Shown: piece after piece, positions 9,679-18,231 of the stretch
Position numbering within the stretch: position 1 is the stretch's first letter
Layout of the letters: each line of letters begins with the position of its first letter
Assembly (NCBI RefSeq): GCF_029872155.1
Contig: NZ_JARXLA010000001.1
Coordinates: 124,001-188,000, forward strand
Origin: Hyphomicrobium sp. D-2
Lineage (GTDB): Bacteria > Pseudomonadota > Alphaproteobacteria > Rhizobiales > Hyphomicrobiaceae
Length of the DNA stretch: 64,000 nucleotides
Direction: 5' to 3'
The notes under the pieces: generated by a model
The model's input: the letters and a program-made list of their open reading frames with translations, nothing else
The model's database searches: none
Told to the model about the DNA's origin: nothing
Made by a program: the position numbers and the translations under genes

Positions 9679-10965
9679 TCAGGACTTGCCGCTGGTGTTC
9701 TTGCTGCGGCTTGCTGCGGTCAGGGCGTCGAGCTTGCTGTCCAGCGCGCGTGCATCATCGGGAAAGCCGGCGGCAATCCACCAGTCTTCGAACGCCGCAA
9801 CAATGCTGCCGACTTCTGGGCCCGGCTGGATGCCACGCTTCAGGACATCGGCGCCGCGCACCGGCAACTGCGGCACCTGCCATTCGCGCGCGAGATCAAG
9901 GCGGGCACTGCGCGTTGCATCGTTGGCCGCCGCGCCCGAGCGAGCCCATGCGAGCAGCGCGCCATCGCGATACGCTTGCGCGCCATGACGATAGATAAAG
10001 GCGCGCACTGCGGATTGATCCGCTGTTGGATCGAATACTGCGTCAGTGCATCGGGCAGCGTTGATGAGGCGTGTGGTTTCGGCTGAGGACAGACGCAGCT
10101 TGCGCTGCAGTTCATCCGGCGGCACCGCGCCGCTGAGCGCTGCGAGGCGCAATATCGGATCCGGTTGCAGCTGTTGGGCATGTTCTATCGCGGCGAGCCG
10201 GGCCACGACATCCACATCGCCTGCGGAACCGATCAGCGGTGAGATGAGATCGTTCTGCGCCATGGCGACGAGCGCAGGCACCGCGCCGGGCGCCGCAAGC
10301 AGCTTCAGCAACTCGGCGCGGATGCGTTCACCCGATAGTGTGCTCAGCCCTTCGCGTTCGGCGCGCGTTGCGGCCATGCCCTCGGCGTCGGGTGCATGGG
10401 GATCGCCGTACTCGGCCATGAAGCGGAAGAAGCGCAGGATGCGCAGGTAGTCTTCGCGGATACGAGCGCGCGCATCACCGATGAAGCGGACGCGTCGTTG
10501 GGTGAGATCGCCATATCCACCGAGCGGATCGTGGACGTTGCCGCTGGCGTCGGCATAGAGCGCATTCATGGTGAAGTCGCGCCGCATCGCATCCTCGCGC
10601 CAGTCGGTCGAGAAGTTGACGCGCGCCTTGCGTCCGAAGGTTTCGACGTCGCGGCGCAGCGTCGTAACCTCGAACGGAATACCATCCGAGACAACGGTGA
10701 CCGTGCCGTGGTCGATGCCGGTCGGGATGCACTGCAAGCCCGCCTGCTTTGCCAGCCGCATCACGTCCTGAGGCAGCACGGACGTCGCGAGATCGACGTC
10801 GCGCACCGGCAGGCCCATCAGTGCGTTGCGCACCGCGCCACCGACCGCGCGCACCTCGCCGCCATCGACCGTCAGCGCGTTGAACACAGCCTGTGCCGCC
10901 GGGTGCTGGAGCCAGTCGGCGCTGCCTATGGATGGCGGCAGGGAAGTGGTGTTGCTGGACGCCAT
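9679..10965 (-). CDS. cca: CCA tRNA nucleotidyltransferase
   Basis: A 428-aa class II nucleotidyltransferase that adds or repairs the CCA 3' end of tRNAs. The N-terminal polymerase motif GGAVRNALMG followed by DVDLATS supplies the metal-binding aspartates; RRDFTMNAL and the RIREDYLRILRFFRF motif identify the CCA-adding/poly(A) polymerase head. The ATG at 10965 is preferred over the adjacent GTG at 10968 because AGGA lies seven bases upstream of it. It is the last gene of a minus-strand group Nudix-DUF6111-cca, an arrangement common in alphaproteobacteria. Confidence 0.93.
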   Translation of the reverse strand: MASSNTTSLPPSIGSADWLQHPAAQAVFNALTVDGGEVRAVGGAVRNALMGLPVRDVDLATSVLPQDVMRLAKQAGLQCIPTGIDHGTVTVVSDGIPFEVTTLRRDVETFGRKARVNFSTDWREDAMRRDFTMNALYADASGNVHDPLGGYGDLTQRRVRFIGDARARIREDYLRILRFFRFMAEYGDPHAPDAEGMAATRAEREGLSTLSGERIRAELLKLLAAPGAVPALVAMAQNDLISPLIGSAGDVDVVARLAAIEHAQQLQPDPILRLAALSGAVPPDELQRKLRLSSAETTRLINAARCTDAVFDPTADQSAVRAFIYRHGAQAYRDGALLAWARSGAAANDATRSARLDLAREWQVPQLPVRGADVLKRGIQPGPEVGSIVAAFEDWWIAAGFPDDARALDSKLDALTAASRSKNTSGKS

Positions 10966-11004
10966 CACGCGATCCTGTGATGCGGGCGAAAAAGCGGAAA
11001 CCCG

Positions 11005-11271
11005 TTATTCGAAGTGGCCGGGGATGACCTTGCCGTCCTTATAAACCGGTGGCTTGTAGACCTGTCCGGGTTTGCCGCCTTCCATTTTGCCGAAGCTTAC
11101 CAGAACGATGACGACAAGAACGACGCCGGCCAGAAACAGCCAGAGCAGCGGCGCATCGTTGAGTACGCGCTTTGCCTCCGGCTTTTCTTCGCGCGTCATG
11201 TAAACGTAAGCTACGTAGATTATGGTCGGCAGAAGAAAGAAAAAAATGTTTTCGGCGACGATGCGGATCAT
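11005..11271 (-). CDS. DUF6111 family small membrane protein
   Basis: An 88-aa protein with two predicted transmembrane helices (about residues 5-25 and 40-60) and a short polar tail ending in a YKPPVYKDGKVIPGHF segment. It matches what I know as DUF6111, an uncharacterised alphaproteobacterial family found beside cca. Its ATG overlaps the stop of the Nudix gene (ATGA), so translation is probably coupled. The function is unknown. Confidence 0.8.
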   Translation of the reverse strand: MIRIVAENIFFFLLPTIIYVAYVYMTREEKPEAKRVLNDAPLLWLFLAGVVLVVIVLVSFGKMEGGKPGQVYKPPVYKDGKVIPGHFE

Positions 11272-11930
11272 TCTGCAAAGAGCCTTCTATGCATGTTCTT
11301 CAGGATGCCAGCGGTAACACCCCATATATACCGTTGTTCGAATGGCATGGCGTGAAATCGGCGCTCTGCGCCCAGCCATTGCCGTGATGCCGTCTGGTGA
11401 TTTGCGACATCCATCAGAAATGCGAGTGGAACTTCGAAAGCTTCGTCAACTTCGCGCGGATCAAGCGTGAGCGTGAACCCCGGGCTGACGAGCGCGACGA
11501 CCGGATAGATGCGAAAGCCGGTCTGGGTCCGATAGACGTCGAGATAACCCATCGGTTCGACGAATGAGGGATCGAGGCCGATCTCTTCCTGAGACTCGCG
11601 CAGGGCGGCGGCAACCGGATCTTTGTCGGTGGTTTCGATGCGGCCGCCGGGGAATGCGATCTGCCCCGCGTGGCGCTTCAGATGGGCTGTGCGCTGGGTC
11701 AGCAAGATGGTCAGCACATTGTCATGCGTAACGATCGGCACCAGAACCGCAGCAGGGGCCAGCGGTGTGCGCGCCAGTGTCGGGATGAGTTCGGGTGTCA
11801 GATCGTAATCGCTGGGTGTTTCGGAATCCGGATCGAACTGTGGCTGCGTCGGGCTGAGAGCGCCGGAGACGAGATCGCGGAAGCCAGGTTCGGAAAAGGG
11901 CGACGGGCTGACAAGTTTAGGCTGTTGCAT
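11268..11930 (-). CDS. CoA pyrophosphatase-type Nudix hydrolase
   Basis: A 220-aa Nudix protein. The Nudix box is GGRIETTDKDP...ALRESQEEIGL; the enlarged spacing and the upstream QRTAHLKRHAGQIAFPGG segment mark the CoA pyrophosphatase (NudL/YeaB) subgroup, which cleaves CoA and its derivatives to 3',5'-ADP and 4'-phosphopantetheine. It is the first gene of the minus-strand operon with DUF6111 and cca. No clear ribosome-binding site precedes the chosen ATG, so the exact start is less sure than the identity. Confidence 0.88.
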   Translation of the reverse strand: MQQPKLVSPSPFSEPGFRDLVSGALSPTQPQFDPDSETPSDYDLTPELIPTLARTPLAPAAVLVPIVTHDNVLTILLTQRTAHLKRHAGQIAFPGGRIETTDKDPVAAALRESQEEIGLDPSFVEPMGYLDVYRTQTGFRIYPVVALVSPGFTLTLDPREVDEAFEVPLAFLMDVANHQTASRQWLGAERRFHAMPFEQRYIWGVTAGILKNMHRRLFAE

Positions 11931-12099
11931 AGCGATACATTAGCCAGAGCCGGCGCAGGCTGGAAGTATTGCCTGCAGCGCACATCGATTTGAACTCGCG
12001 TGACCGGAACGGCTCGCATTTTTCGAACAAATCACGATAACGTCCAAGTTGAACGTAAATTTGCACGAGACAAAGCTTCAAACTGGAAAGGAGGCGCGC

Positions 12100-13314
12100 T
12101 TGCCTAGCGGGCATGGCCGGACATTGAGATCTGCCTTAGTCGCAACATTGCTGCTTTGGCTTGCGGGGCTGTCCAATGTGGCACTGGCTGATGCCGTGCA
12201 GGACTTTCTGGCGACGCTGCCATCAGCACAGAAGGCAGAGTTCAGCGCCTGGCGCGCGGCCAACGCAAGGCATGATCGCGCGGTGGATGCCTATTGGGCG
12301 CAGGTTGAGAGCAAGCGCAAGGGCCGCAACGCCAAGCGTAATAAAACCAAGTTCTTCAACTCGGATGATTACGTCTGGACTTTCCCGCCGACCTATAAGG
12401 GGCCGACCTTAAACCCCGAGCTGCGGCAGCGTTGGAGCCGCTTCCTTGAGGCGCGCAAGGCGCCTGAGCCGGGCAAGAAGGAACCGGAGCCCATCCCGGG
12501 CCTCGACGATTTTCTCAGTGCCGCAAGACAGCACTATGCATTCACGCCGACGCGTATTTCCGAGCGCGAGTTCAAGCGCCGCTATGCGCATGAAGCGCTT
12601 TCGCTGGGGCTGACGAAAAGCCAGGTCGTGCGCGTCTATGCGCTTGAGACCGGCGGCAATGGCACCGCCGACATGCAGGCCGGCATCAACCCTCTCACCA
12701 AAAAGGGGCGGCCGATTTCATCGGCGCTCGGGTATGCGCAACTTCTGCATGCCAATACGGTCGGCGAGCTGGTGAAGCATGGCGATGACTTCATCAAACG
12801 GCTGCAGCGCATGAGAGCCAATGCTCCGACGCAGGCGCGGGCGGATGAGCTGCATCGTAAAATCCATTCGCTGCAACTGATGTTGAAGAGCGCCAAGTCG
12901 GTGCCGAATGATTGGTATCGCCATGTGGACTTTGCCAAGACATCGCGCGGCTATGGCATGCATGCGATCAATCTCGATGGCGATATCGGCCCGTGGTTGC
13001 AGGCGCTGAAATTGCGCGGCCTGAAGGACTTCGCTCAGCGCAAGGGCGTGACCAACCTTTCCGGCGAAGAGATCGAGCTGATGAACCTTTCGGGCCCGGG
13101 GACGGGGCTGGAAATGATGCAGCCGGTCGGCCTGACGGCGCCGACGACGAATTTCTTCGCCCGCCGCGCCTACTATGTGAACAAGATGGTCAACGATAAG
13201 ACATCGGCGGAACTGCTGGCCGAGTTCACGCGCCGCATGGACGCCAGCTCGCGCAAGCCGGGAGCGGTGGAATTTGCCGAGGCGTTCGATGAGGTGATCG
13301 CCTCGCGCCGTTAG
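12100..13314 (+). CDS. Secreted lysozyme-fold-like protein of unknown function
   Basis: A 404-aa protein read from a TTG at 12100. The sequence AAGGAGG ends five bases before this codon and a clear signal peptide follows (SALVATLLLWLAGLSNVALA). An upstream in-frame TTG at 12049 lacks a ribosome-binding site. The middle holds ALETGGNGTADMQAG then SSALGYAQLL, which resembles the catalytic Glu and GYxQL motifs of lytic transglycosylase (SLT) domains, so a periplasmic murein-lytic role is possible. A polar region rich in Lys and Pro precedes it. Family membership is inferred, not certain. It is transcribed alone. Confidence 0.7.
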   Translation: MPSGHGRTLRSALVATLLLWLAGLSNVALADAVQDFLATLPSAQKAEFSAWRAANARHDRAVDAYWAQVESKRKGRNAKRNKTKFFNSDDYVWTFPPTYKGPTLNPELRQRWSRFLEARKAPEPGKKEPEPIPGLDDFLSAARQHYAFTPTRISEREFKRRYAHEALSLGLTKSQVVRVYALETGGNGTADMQAGINPLTKKGRPISSALGYAQLLHANTVGELVKHGDDFIKRLQRMRANAPTQARADELHRKIHSLQLMLKSAKSVPNDWYRHVDFAKTSRGYGMHAINLDGDIGPWLQALKLRGLKDFAQRKGVTNLSGEEIELMNLSGPGTGLEMMQPVGLTAPTTNFFARRAYYVNKMVNDKTSAELLAEFTRRMDASSRKPGAVEFAEAFDEVIASRR

Positions 13315-13470
13315 GTGTCGGGTCGGGGCGCGTCATGAAGAGAGTGCGGGGCATGGCGCCCCGGCGCGCCACCGTTCATCGTCGGATTTTTCTGTAGACG
13401 ATGCAAATCTGCATCAGACAAGAACGCGGCACAGGCGTAGGATTCTCAGTCGGGATAACCGGGGGCATCC

Positions 13471-14169
13471 ATGTCTGCTGTCTTTCAGACGCGCATTGGC
13501 GCGGGTATTGCGTTGAGCATCTTAGCGCTGGCTGTCAGCCTGCCGCACGCAGCCCATGCCTATGATCCCTTCCGGATTCCAAGCATCGCCTGGGCCACGG
13601 ACGGAGAGCTGGTCGACATCGATGGCTCTCGCAACGGCTTCATCCTGTCGCCGGACTGGGCCATCAACGATCAGGTGAACCTCAAGGGTTCCGGTGGCTC
13701 GCTGCTCAAGGACACAGCCGGCATCTCGATCGGCGGTAAGCTTGGCTACGACTATTACGCCAACAACATCCTGCTGGGCTTCATCACCGACGCCTTCTAC
13801 TCGTTCGCTGACGGTAAAGGTCGCGGCGCCGGTGCCGGTCTCTACAAGTCGGAGCTGAATTATTACGGCACGGTGCGCGGTAAGCTGGGCGTCGGTCTTG
13901 GACGCTGGCTGCCTTACGCCACGGGCGGCTATGCCTACGGCGGGCTTGAGGTGAAGGACATCACCACCGGCGCCAAGAGCAGCCAGGGGCTGTCCGGCTG
14001 GACGTATGGCGGTGGCCTTGAATACATCTGGAATAACGAGCTGACGGTCTATGCTGGCTACCGCCGCATCGATTTTGACAGCGAAACGTTTTCCGTTCTG
14101 CCGGTTGGGCAGCGCACGATCACACCGGAGATGGACGTGATCGACTTCGGTTTCGTGCACCGCTTCTGA
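13471..14169 (+). CDS. Outer-membrane beta-barrel protein
   Basis: A 232-aa protein with a signal peptide cleaved after AHA (about residue 29), alternating-residue strands typical of an eight-stranded barrel (GGKLGYDYY, VRGKLGVGLG, LTVYAGYRRIDF) and a terminal Phe as expected for BAM-inserted proteins. It belongs to the broad Omp25/OmpW-like outer-membrane beta-barrel group of alphaproteobacteria. GGGGG lies about six bases before the ATG. A porin or structural role is inferred. Confidence 0.8.
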   Translation: MSAVFQTRIGAGIALSILALAVSLPHAAHAYDPFRIPSIAWATDGELVDIDGSRNGFILSPDWAINDQVNLKGSGGSLLKDTAGISIGGKLGYDYYANNILLGFITDAFYSFADGKGRGAGAGLYKSELNYYGTVRGKLGVGLGRWLPYATGGYAYGGLEVKDITTGAKSSQGLSGWTYGGGLEYIWNNELTVYAGYRRIDFDSETFSVLPVGQRTITPEMDVIDFGFVHRF

Positions 14170-14425
14170 TCGCACGCAGCACTGCTGAGAAGGCTGTGAT
14201 TTCGCGCTCCGCAGCGCAGCGCTTCCGTGTGGGTGCGCTGGCGTTTGCTGATCCGGTACCGCCTTAGCGCCGCTCTGCGCCTGACGCATGGCTACCCGGC
14301 TTCCGTGGCCTGCCTCCTGCGACGTATCGTTCCCATAATGCCAGCCACGATTCCCAGCCGTTTGCTGTTGGGGACGAGGGCTATTCAATCCGCAGGCCCG
14401 GCAGCATCTTCACCGGGTCTGGTCC

Positions 14426-16243
14426 ATGTCGTCTCCACATATACTGCTGCACGCTCCCAGGCTGTCCGGCGATCCGCTGTCGATCCCCTATGTCAGCCAT
14501 CCGCCGCCGAGCGAAGGCCGCAGGCTGCCGAATGGCACCATCATCGTCACCGATGAAGCGACGCCGGACGTCATCTACAAGCTCAGCCCGTGGCGGACTG
14601 CGGCGCTGGCCGCGAATGAGATCGACGTCTGCGCGCGGCTGCAAGGTGCTGCGCAAGAGAGTGATGGCACGGTCCGGCTGCGGGGTGTTGGCGGAACGGC
14701 CGATCATCTGATCCGGATGATGGAGCGGGCCGATCGTGGCCCACTCGATCGCTTCCTCATCGAACAGACGCGTGGCGACTGGCGCCGGGTTGAGGCGGAT
14801 GCGGTTCGCCCGCTGCTGGCGCAGATCGCGGCTGCGATGGCCCATATGCATGCGCCCGATCTGGTGCATCGGGATCTGAAGGCGGAGAACATTCTCGTCT
14901 TCAGCGATACGGATGGTGGCAGTGGCAACGGTGGCGCCGCATTCGGCGTGAAAGCCAAAGTTTCCGACTTCGATCGCGCGGTCGTGCTGGCGCAGGGTTC
15001 GCAGCTGGAAGAGCCGGTCGGATCGTTGTTCCATATGGCGCCGGAACTGCTGGGCTGGAAGCCATACGACCGGAAAGTGGATGTGTACGCGTTCGGCATT
15101 CTCATGTTTGAGGTGCTGCATGGCGGTTCGCGCGCCTATTCGAATGTGGCGACCTGCATGCCGGGTTCGATCTCGGCGGCGTACTTCGCCAGCAAGGTGG
15201 TGGACGAAGGTTTCCGGCCCGAGTGGCAACACGGCGATGAAGCGCTGAAGCAGCTTGCAGCGCGGTGCTGGAGCGCTGATGCGGATGACAGGCCGGCGTT
15301 CAGTGAGATTGTGCAGTTGCTGAACGCAAGCGCGCCGGATGGCGGCGAGGATGGGGACGGGGGCAACGTGTCGGTTGTGCATCCTGCGCCGGAGCTGGTG
15401 CTGTGGAGCGCGGCTGATGTGATTGACGGCGTCGGTATCGCTAGCAGCATCGGCAAGGTGCGGCTGGCGATGGAGGATGCCGCATGCGTCCTGCATACCG
15501 GCGATGCGGTGATTGCGGGCGTGTTCGACGGCATGCGTGGTGCGCGGACGAGCGGCTTCGTTGCGCGCAGTCTGCCAGTCATGCTGGCAGACGGTATCCG
15601 CGATGGCGCAACGGATGTGCAAGCGGCGCTGGCGAATGCATTTGCCAATGTTGATGCAAGACTGCGTGAGCTCGATCCGCCGATAACGTGCGGCAGCACC
15701 GCAGTGGTTGCGGTTGTGCAGCCGCAGACATTGTCGATCGCGTGGGTTGGCGACTCGCCGGCCTATCTGTTCCGCGCCTGCAACAACGAGTCGGGGTTCA
15801 CGGCCGTGCCGCTGGTGAACCGGCATCAGCCGAGCCGCGAGGATGAAGCAGGCCGGGTGCAGGCTGCGGGCGGCCGCATTGGTCGCGAGGAGCGGTGGCT
15901 CGATAACGGCGAGACCATTCCGCATGGCCCGGTGCGTGTTTACGCACCGGATGTTGATGCCAAGTCGGGTATCGCACTGTCGCGCGCGCTGGGCCTGTTT
16001 GCCTATCGACCGGTGATCGGGCACGAGCCGGAAGTGGTGCAGGTGGCGCGTCAGGCTGACGATCGGTTTGTGGTGCTCGGGTCGGACGGCGTGTTCGATC
16101 TGCTCGATGCTGACGCCGTGTATGCGCTGGCCGCGGCCGCTGCGTCGCCACAGGATGCGGCTGATGCGATTGTTCAAGCGGTGCTTGAGCGCGGCGCGCC
16201 CGACAACGCCAGTGTTGTTGTGATCGATCTGGTCGCGCGCTGA
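14426..16243 (+). CDS. Fused Ser/Thr protein kinase and PP2C phosphatase
   Basis: A 605-aa soluble protein with both phosphorylation activities in one chain. Residues about 35-300 form a eukaryotic-like kinase: candidate Lys52 (VIYK) and Glu65, catalytic loop HRDLKAEN (148-155), metal-binding DFD (181-183, in place of DFG), APE (205-207) and the VDVYAFG segment. No glycine-rich loop is evident. Residues about 330-603 form a PP2C phosphatase: AMEDA (348-352), VFDGMRG (Asp368), WVGDSPAYL (Asp443), GSDGVFDLL (Asp554) and DNAS (593-596), so the metal-binding aspartates are kept. There is no transmembrane segment or FHA domain. It stands alone between a porin gene and degenerate repeats; its substrates are unknown. 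Confidence 0.9.
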   Translation: MSSPHILLHAPRLSGDPLSIPYVSHPPPSEGRRLPNGTIIVTDEATPDVIYKLSPWRTAALAANEIDVCARLQGAAQESDGTVRLRGVGGTADHLIRMMERADRGPLDRFLIEQTRGDWRRVEADAVRPLLAQIAAAMAHMHAPDLVHRDLKAENILVFSDTDGGSGNGGAAFGVKAKVSDFDRAVVLAQGSQLEEPVGSLFHMAPELLGWKPYDRKVDVYAFGILMFEVLHGGSRAYSNVATCMPGSISAAYFASKVVDEGFRPEWQHGDEALKQLAARCWSADADDRPAFSEIVQLLNASAPDGGEDGDGGNVSVVHPAPELVLWSAADVIDGVGIASSIGKVRLAMEDAACVLHTGDAVIAGVFDGMRGARTSGFVARSLPVMLADGIRDGATDVQAALANAFANVDARLRELDPPITCGSTAVVAVVQPQTLSIAWVGDSPAYLFRACNNESGFTAVPLVNRHQPSREDEAGRVQAAGGRIGREERWLDNGETIPHGPVRVYAPDVDAKSGIALSRALGLFAYRPVIGHEPEVVQVARQADDRFVVLGSDGVFDLLDADAVYALAAAAASPQDAADAIVQAVLERGAPDNASVVVIDLVAR

Positions 16244-16269
16244 GCTGAGGCGCTTTGGGCGAGCGGGAC

Positions 16270-16326
16270 GGCAGGGGCAGGGGCAGGGGCAGGGGCAGGG
16301 GCAGGGGCAGGGGCAGGGGCAGGGAT
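16270..16326. repeat. Hexamer tandem repeat (GGGGCA)n
   Basis: About nine uninterrupted copies of a 6-bp unit GGGGCA lie 27 bp after the kinase-phosphatase gene. On the minus strand a frame through it reads Pro-Ala repeats, but that frame is not a credible gene. Copy number at such a site is likely to vary between isolates. Confidence 0.9.
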
Positions 16327-16472
16327 CAGTCGCCGTCGCCGTGGCGCTGACGCGTTGCGTCGTGGCCGGCAGGCCATCGGTATCAGCAGGTGCAAAGGGG
16401 GCATTGCCCTGCGCACCGCGAGTCTATCGGCCATCGGCGAGTGCGTGTCAGGCACTTGTGTGCGAACGCGCG

Positions 16473-16669
<197 letters not shown>

Positions 16670-16777
16670 CTATCAGGCTCTCGGCGAGTGCGTGCGTGGC
16701 GCACGATCATCGCAGCACGTTCGCGTTGGTCCGGCCCCGTGGAGATCGGGGGCGTACGTAGGAGCGCGTGATCGCGC

Positions 16778-16896
16778 GTTAGGGGCACTTCACCACGGGC
16801 GGCATCGACGACAGATTGAATCGACGTTGCCGCCGGTCTTGAGGCCGAACACCATGCCGCGATCATAGAGCAGGCTGAACGCGACGCAGAGGCCGC
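16778..16896 (-). pseudogene. hemF 3'-end fragment, copy 2
   Basis: A 119-bp minus-strand fragment of the same hemF tail with more substitutions than copy 1, including changes in the equivalent of the NLLYDRG segment. It sits 305 bp from copy 1 and 321 bp from the real gene end. Confidence 0.85.
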
Positions 16897-17098
16897 GTCG
16901 CCTGTGCACAAGCCATCGGTTTCGGCAGGTGCAAGGGAGCCATGGCTATCGCAATTGCCCTTGCGCGGCGCGAGTCTATCAGGCCATCTGCACGTGCGTG
17001 CGTGGCGTATGACCATCGCAGGCACGTTCGCGTTGGTCGGATCCGCGGAGATCGGCGGCGTGAGTAGGTGCGCTCCGTGCGTGCGTGTGATCTCGCGT

Positions 17099-18040
17099 TT
17101 ACGGCCACTTCACCACAGGCGGCATCGACGACAGGATTGAATCGACGTTGCCACCGGTCTTGAGGCCGAACACCGTGCCACGGTCATAAAGCAGGTTGAA
17201 CTCGACGTAGCGGCCGCGGCGCACGAGCTGTTCCTCGCGGTCGGCGTCGGTCCACTTCTGGGTGTAGTTGCCGCGCACCAGCATCGGATAGACGCGCTCG
17301 AAGGCGCGGCCGACATCCTGCGTAAACGCGAACGCGGCGTCCCAGCCGCCGTCGGCCTCGGGCGGCGTCAGGTAATCATAGAAGATGCCGCCGATGCCGC
17401 GCTTTTCCTTGCGGTGCGGCAGGTAGAAATACTCATCGCACCATTCGCGGTAGCGCGTGTAATCGGCGATCGGGTGTCCGGCGCAGGCGCCATACATCGC
17501 GGCATGGAACGCCAGAGAGTCGGCGTCGCCCTCAACGCGGCGGCGGTCCAGCACCGGCGTCAGATCAGCGCCACCGCCAAACCACCACTTCGAGGTGACG
17601 ACCATGCGCGTGTTCATGTGCACGGCGGGAACGTTGGGGTTCTGCGGATGCGCGATCAGCGAAATGCCCGAGGCCCAGAAGTTCGGGTTTTCCTCGGCAC
17701 CGGGGATCTGCTTGCGGAATTCGGGGGCAAATTCACCGTGCACGGATGAGGTGTGCACGCCGACCTTCTCGAACACGCGGCCGCCCATCATGCTCATGAC
17801 ACCGCCGCCGCCGGGGGCGCCGGTATGGTCGGTGCGGTTCCAGGGCGTGCGGACAAAGCGGCCCGGAGCCATGTCGGACAGGGGGGCGCCAGCGGGGAGG
17901 TCATCCTCCAGCCGCTCGAACGCGGAGCAGATGCTGTCGCGGAGTTGCTGGAACCAGGCCTCGGCCTTTTGCTTATGCTCAGCAAGGTTGCTATCCAGCG
18001 GGCCGTTCTGTCCGTTATTGCCCGTTTCGCTTGCCTGCAT
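17099..18040 (-). CDS. hemF: Oxygen-dependent coproporphyrinogen III oxidase
   Basis: A 313-aa enzyme that decarboxylates coproporphyrinogen III to protoporphyrinogen IX using oxygen, an aerobic step of heme synthesis. Conserved features include [20 protein letters not shown], the [10 protein letters not shown] stretch and the C-terminal [19 protein letters not shown] signature. The ATG at 18040 has GAGGGA nine bases upstream; a TTG extension to 18076 is possible but less likely. Its last 119 bp are the source of the two fragment copies downstream. Confidence 0.95.
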   Translation of the reverse strand: MQASETGNNGQNGPLDSNLAEHKQKAEAWFQQLRDSICSAFERLEDDLPAGAPLSDMAPGRFVRTPWNRTDHTGAPGGGGVMSMMGGRVFEKVGVHTSSVHGEFAPEFRKQIPGAEENPNFWASGISLIAHPQNPNVPAVHMNTRMVVTSKWWFGGGADLTPVLDRRRVEGDADSLAFHAAMYGACAGHPIADYTRYREWCDEYFYLPHRKEKRGIGGIFYDYLTPPEADGGWDAAFAFTQDVGRAFERVYPMLVRGNYTQKWTDADREEQLVRRGRYVEFNLLYDRGTVFGLKTGGNVDSILSSMPPVVKWP

Positions 18041-18231
18041 GTCGCGTCTGTCCCTCAAACCCTTTTGTTGGCGCAATTCCCCCTATATATCCCGGGCGAC
18101 AATGTCTAGGGGCGCATCGTTTCAAGCGGGGCTCCAAGGCCAGGAAAAGCCTTGCATTTTGAGGCCGATGTTAAGACGCAGCGATGCCGTCGCCGCTGCA
18201 CAGGATCGGTTTGGCAAGGGTGGAGTTCTCA

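Noticed and set aside
14381-16177. A 598-codon minus-strand frame opposite the kinase-phosphatase gene
   Set aside because: It mirrors the coding strand of a protein with many conserved motifs; its own translation (Arg/His-rich) is not protein-like.
16270-16326. CRISPR array
   Set aside because: The repeat unit is 6 bp with no spacers, and there are no cas genes in the window.
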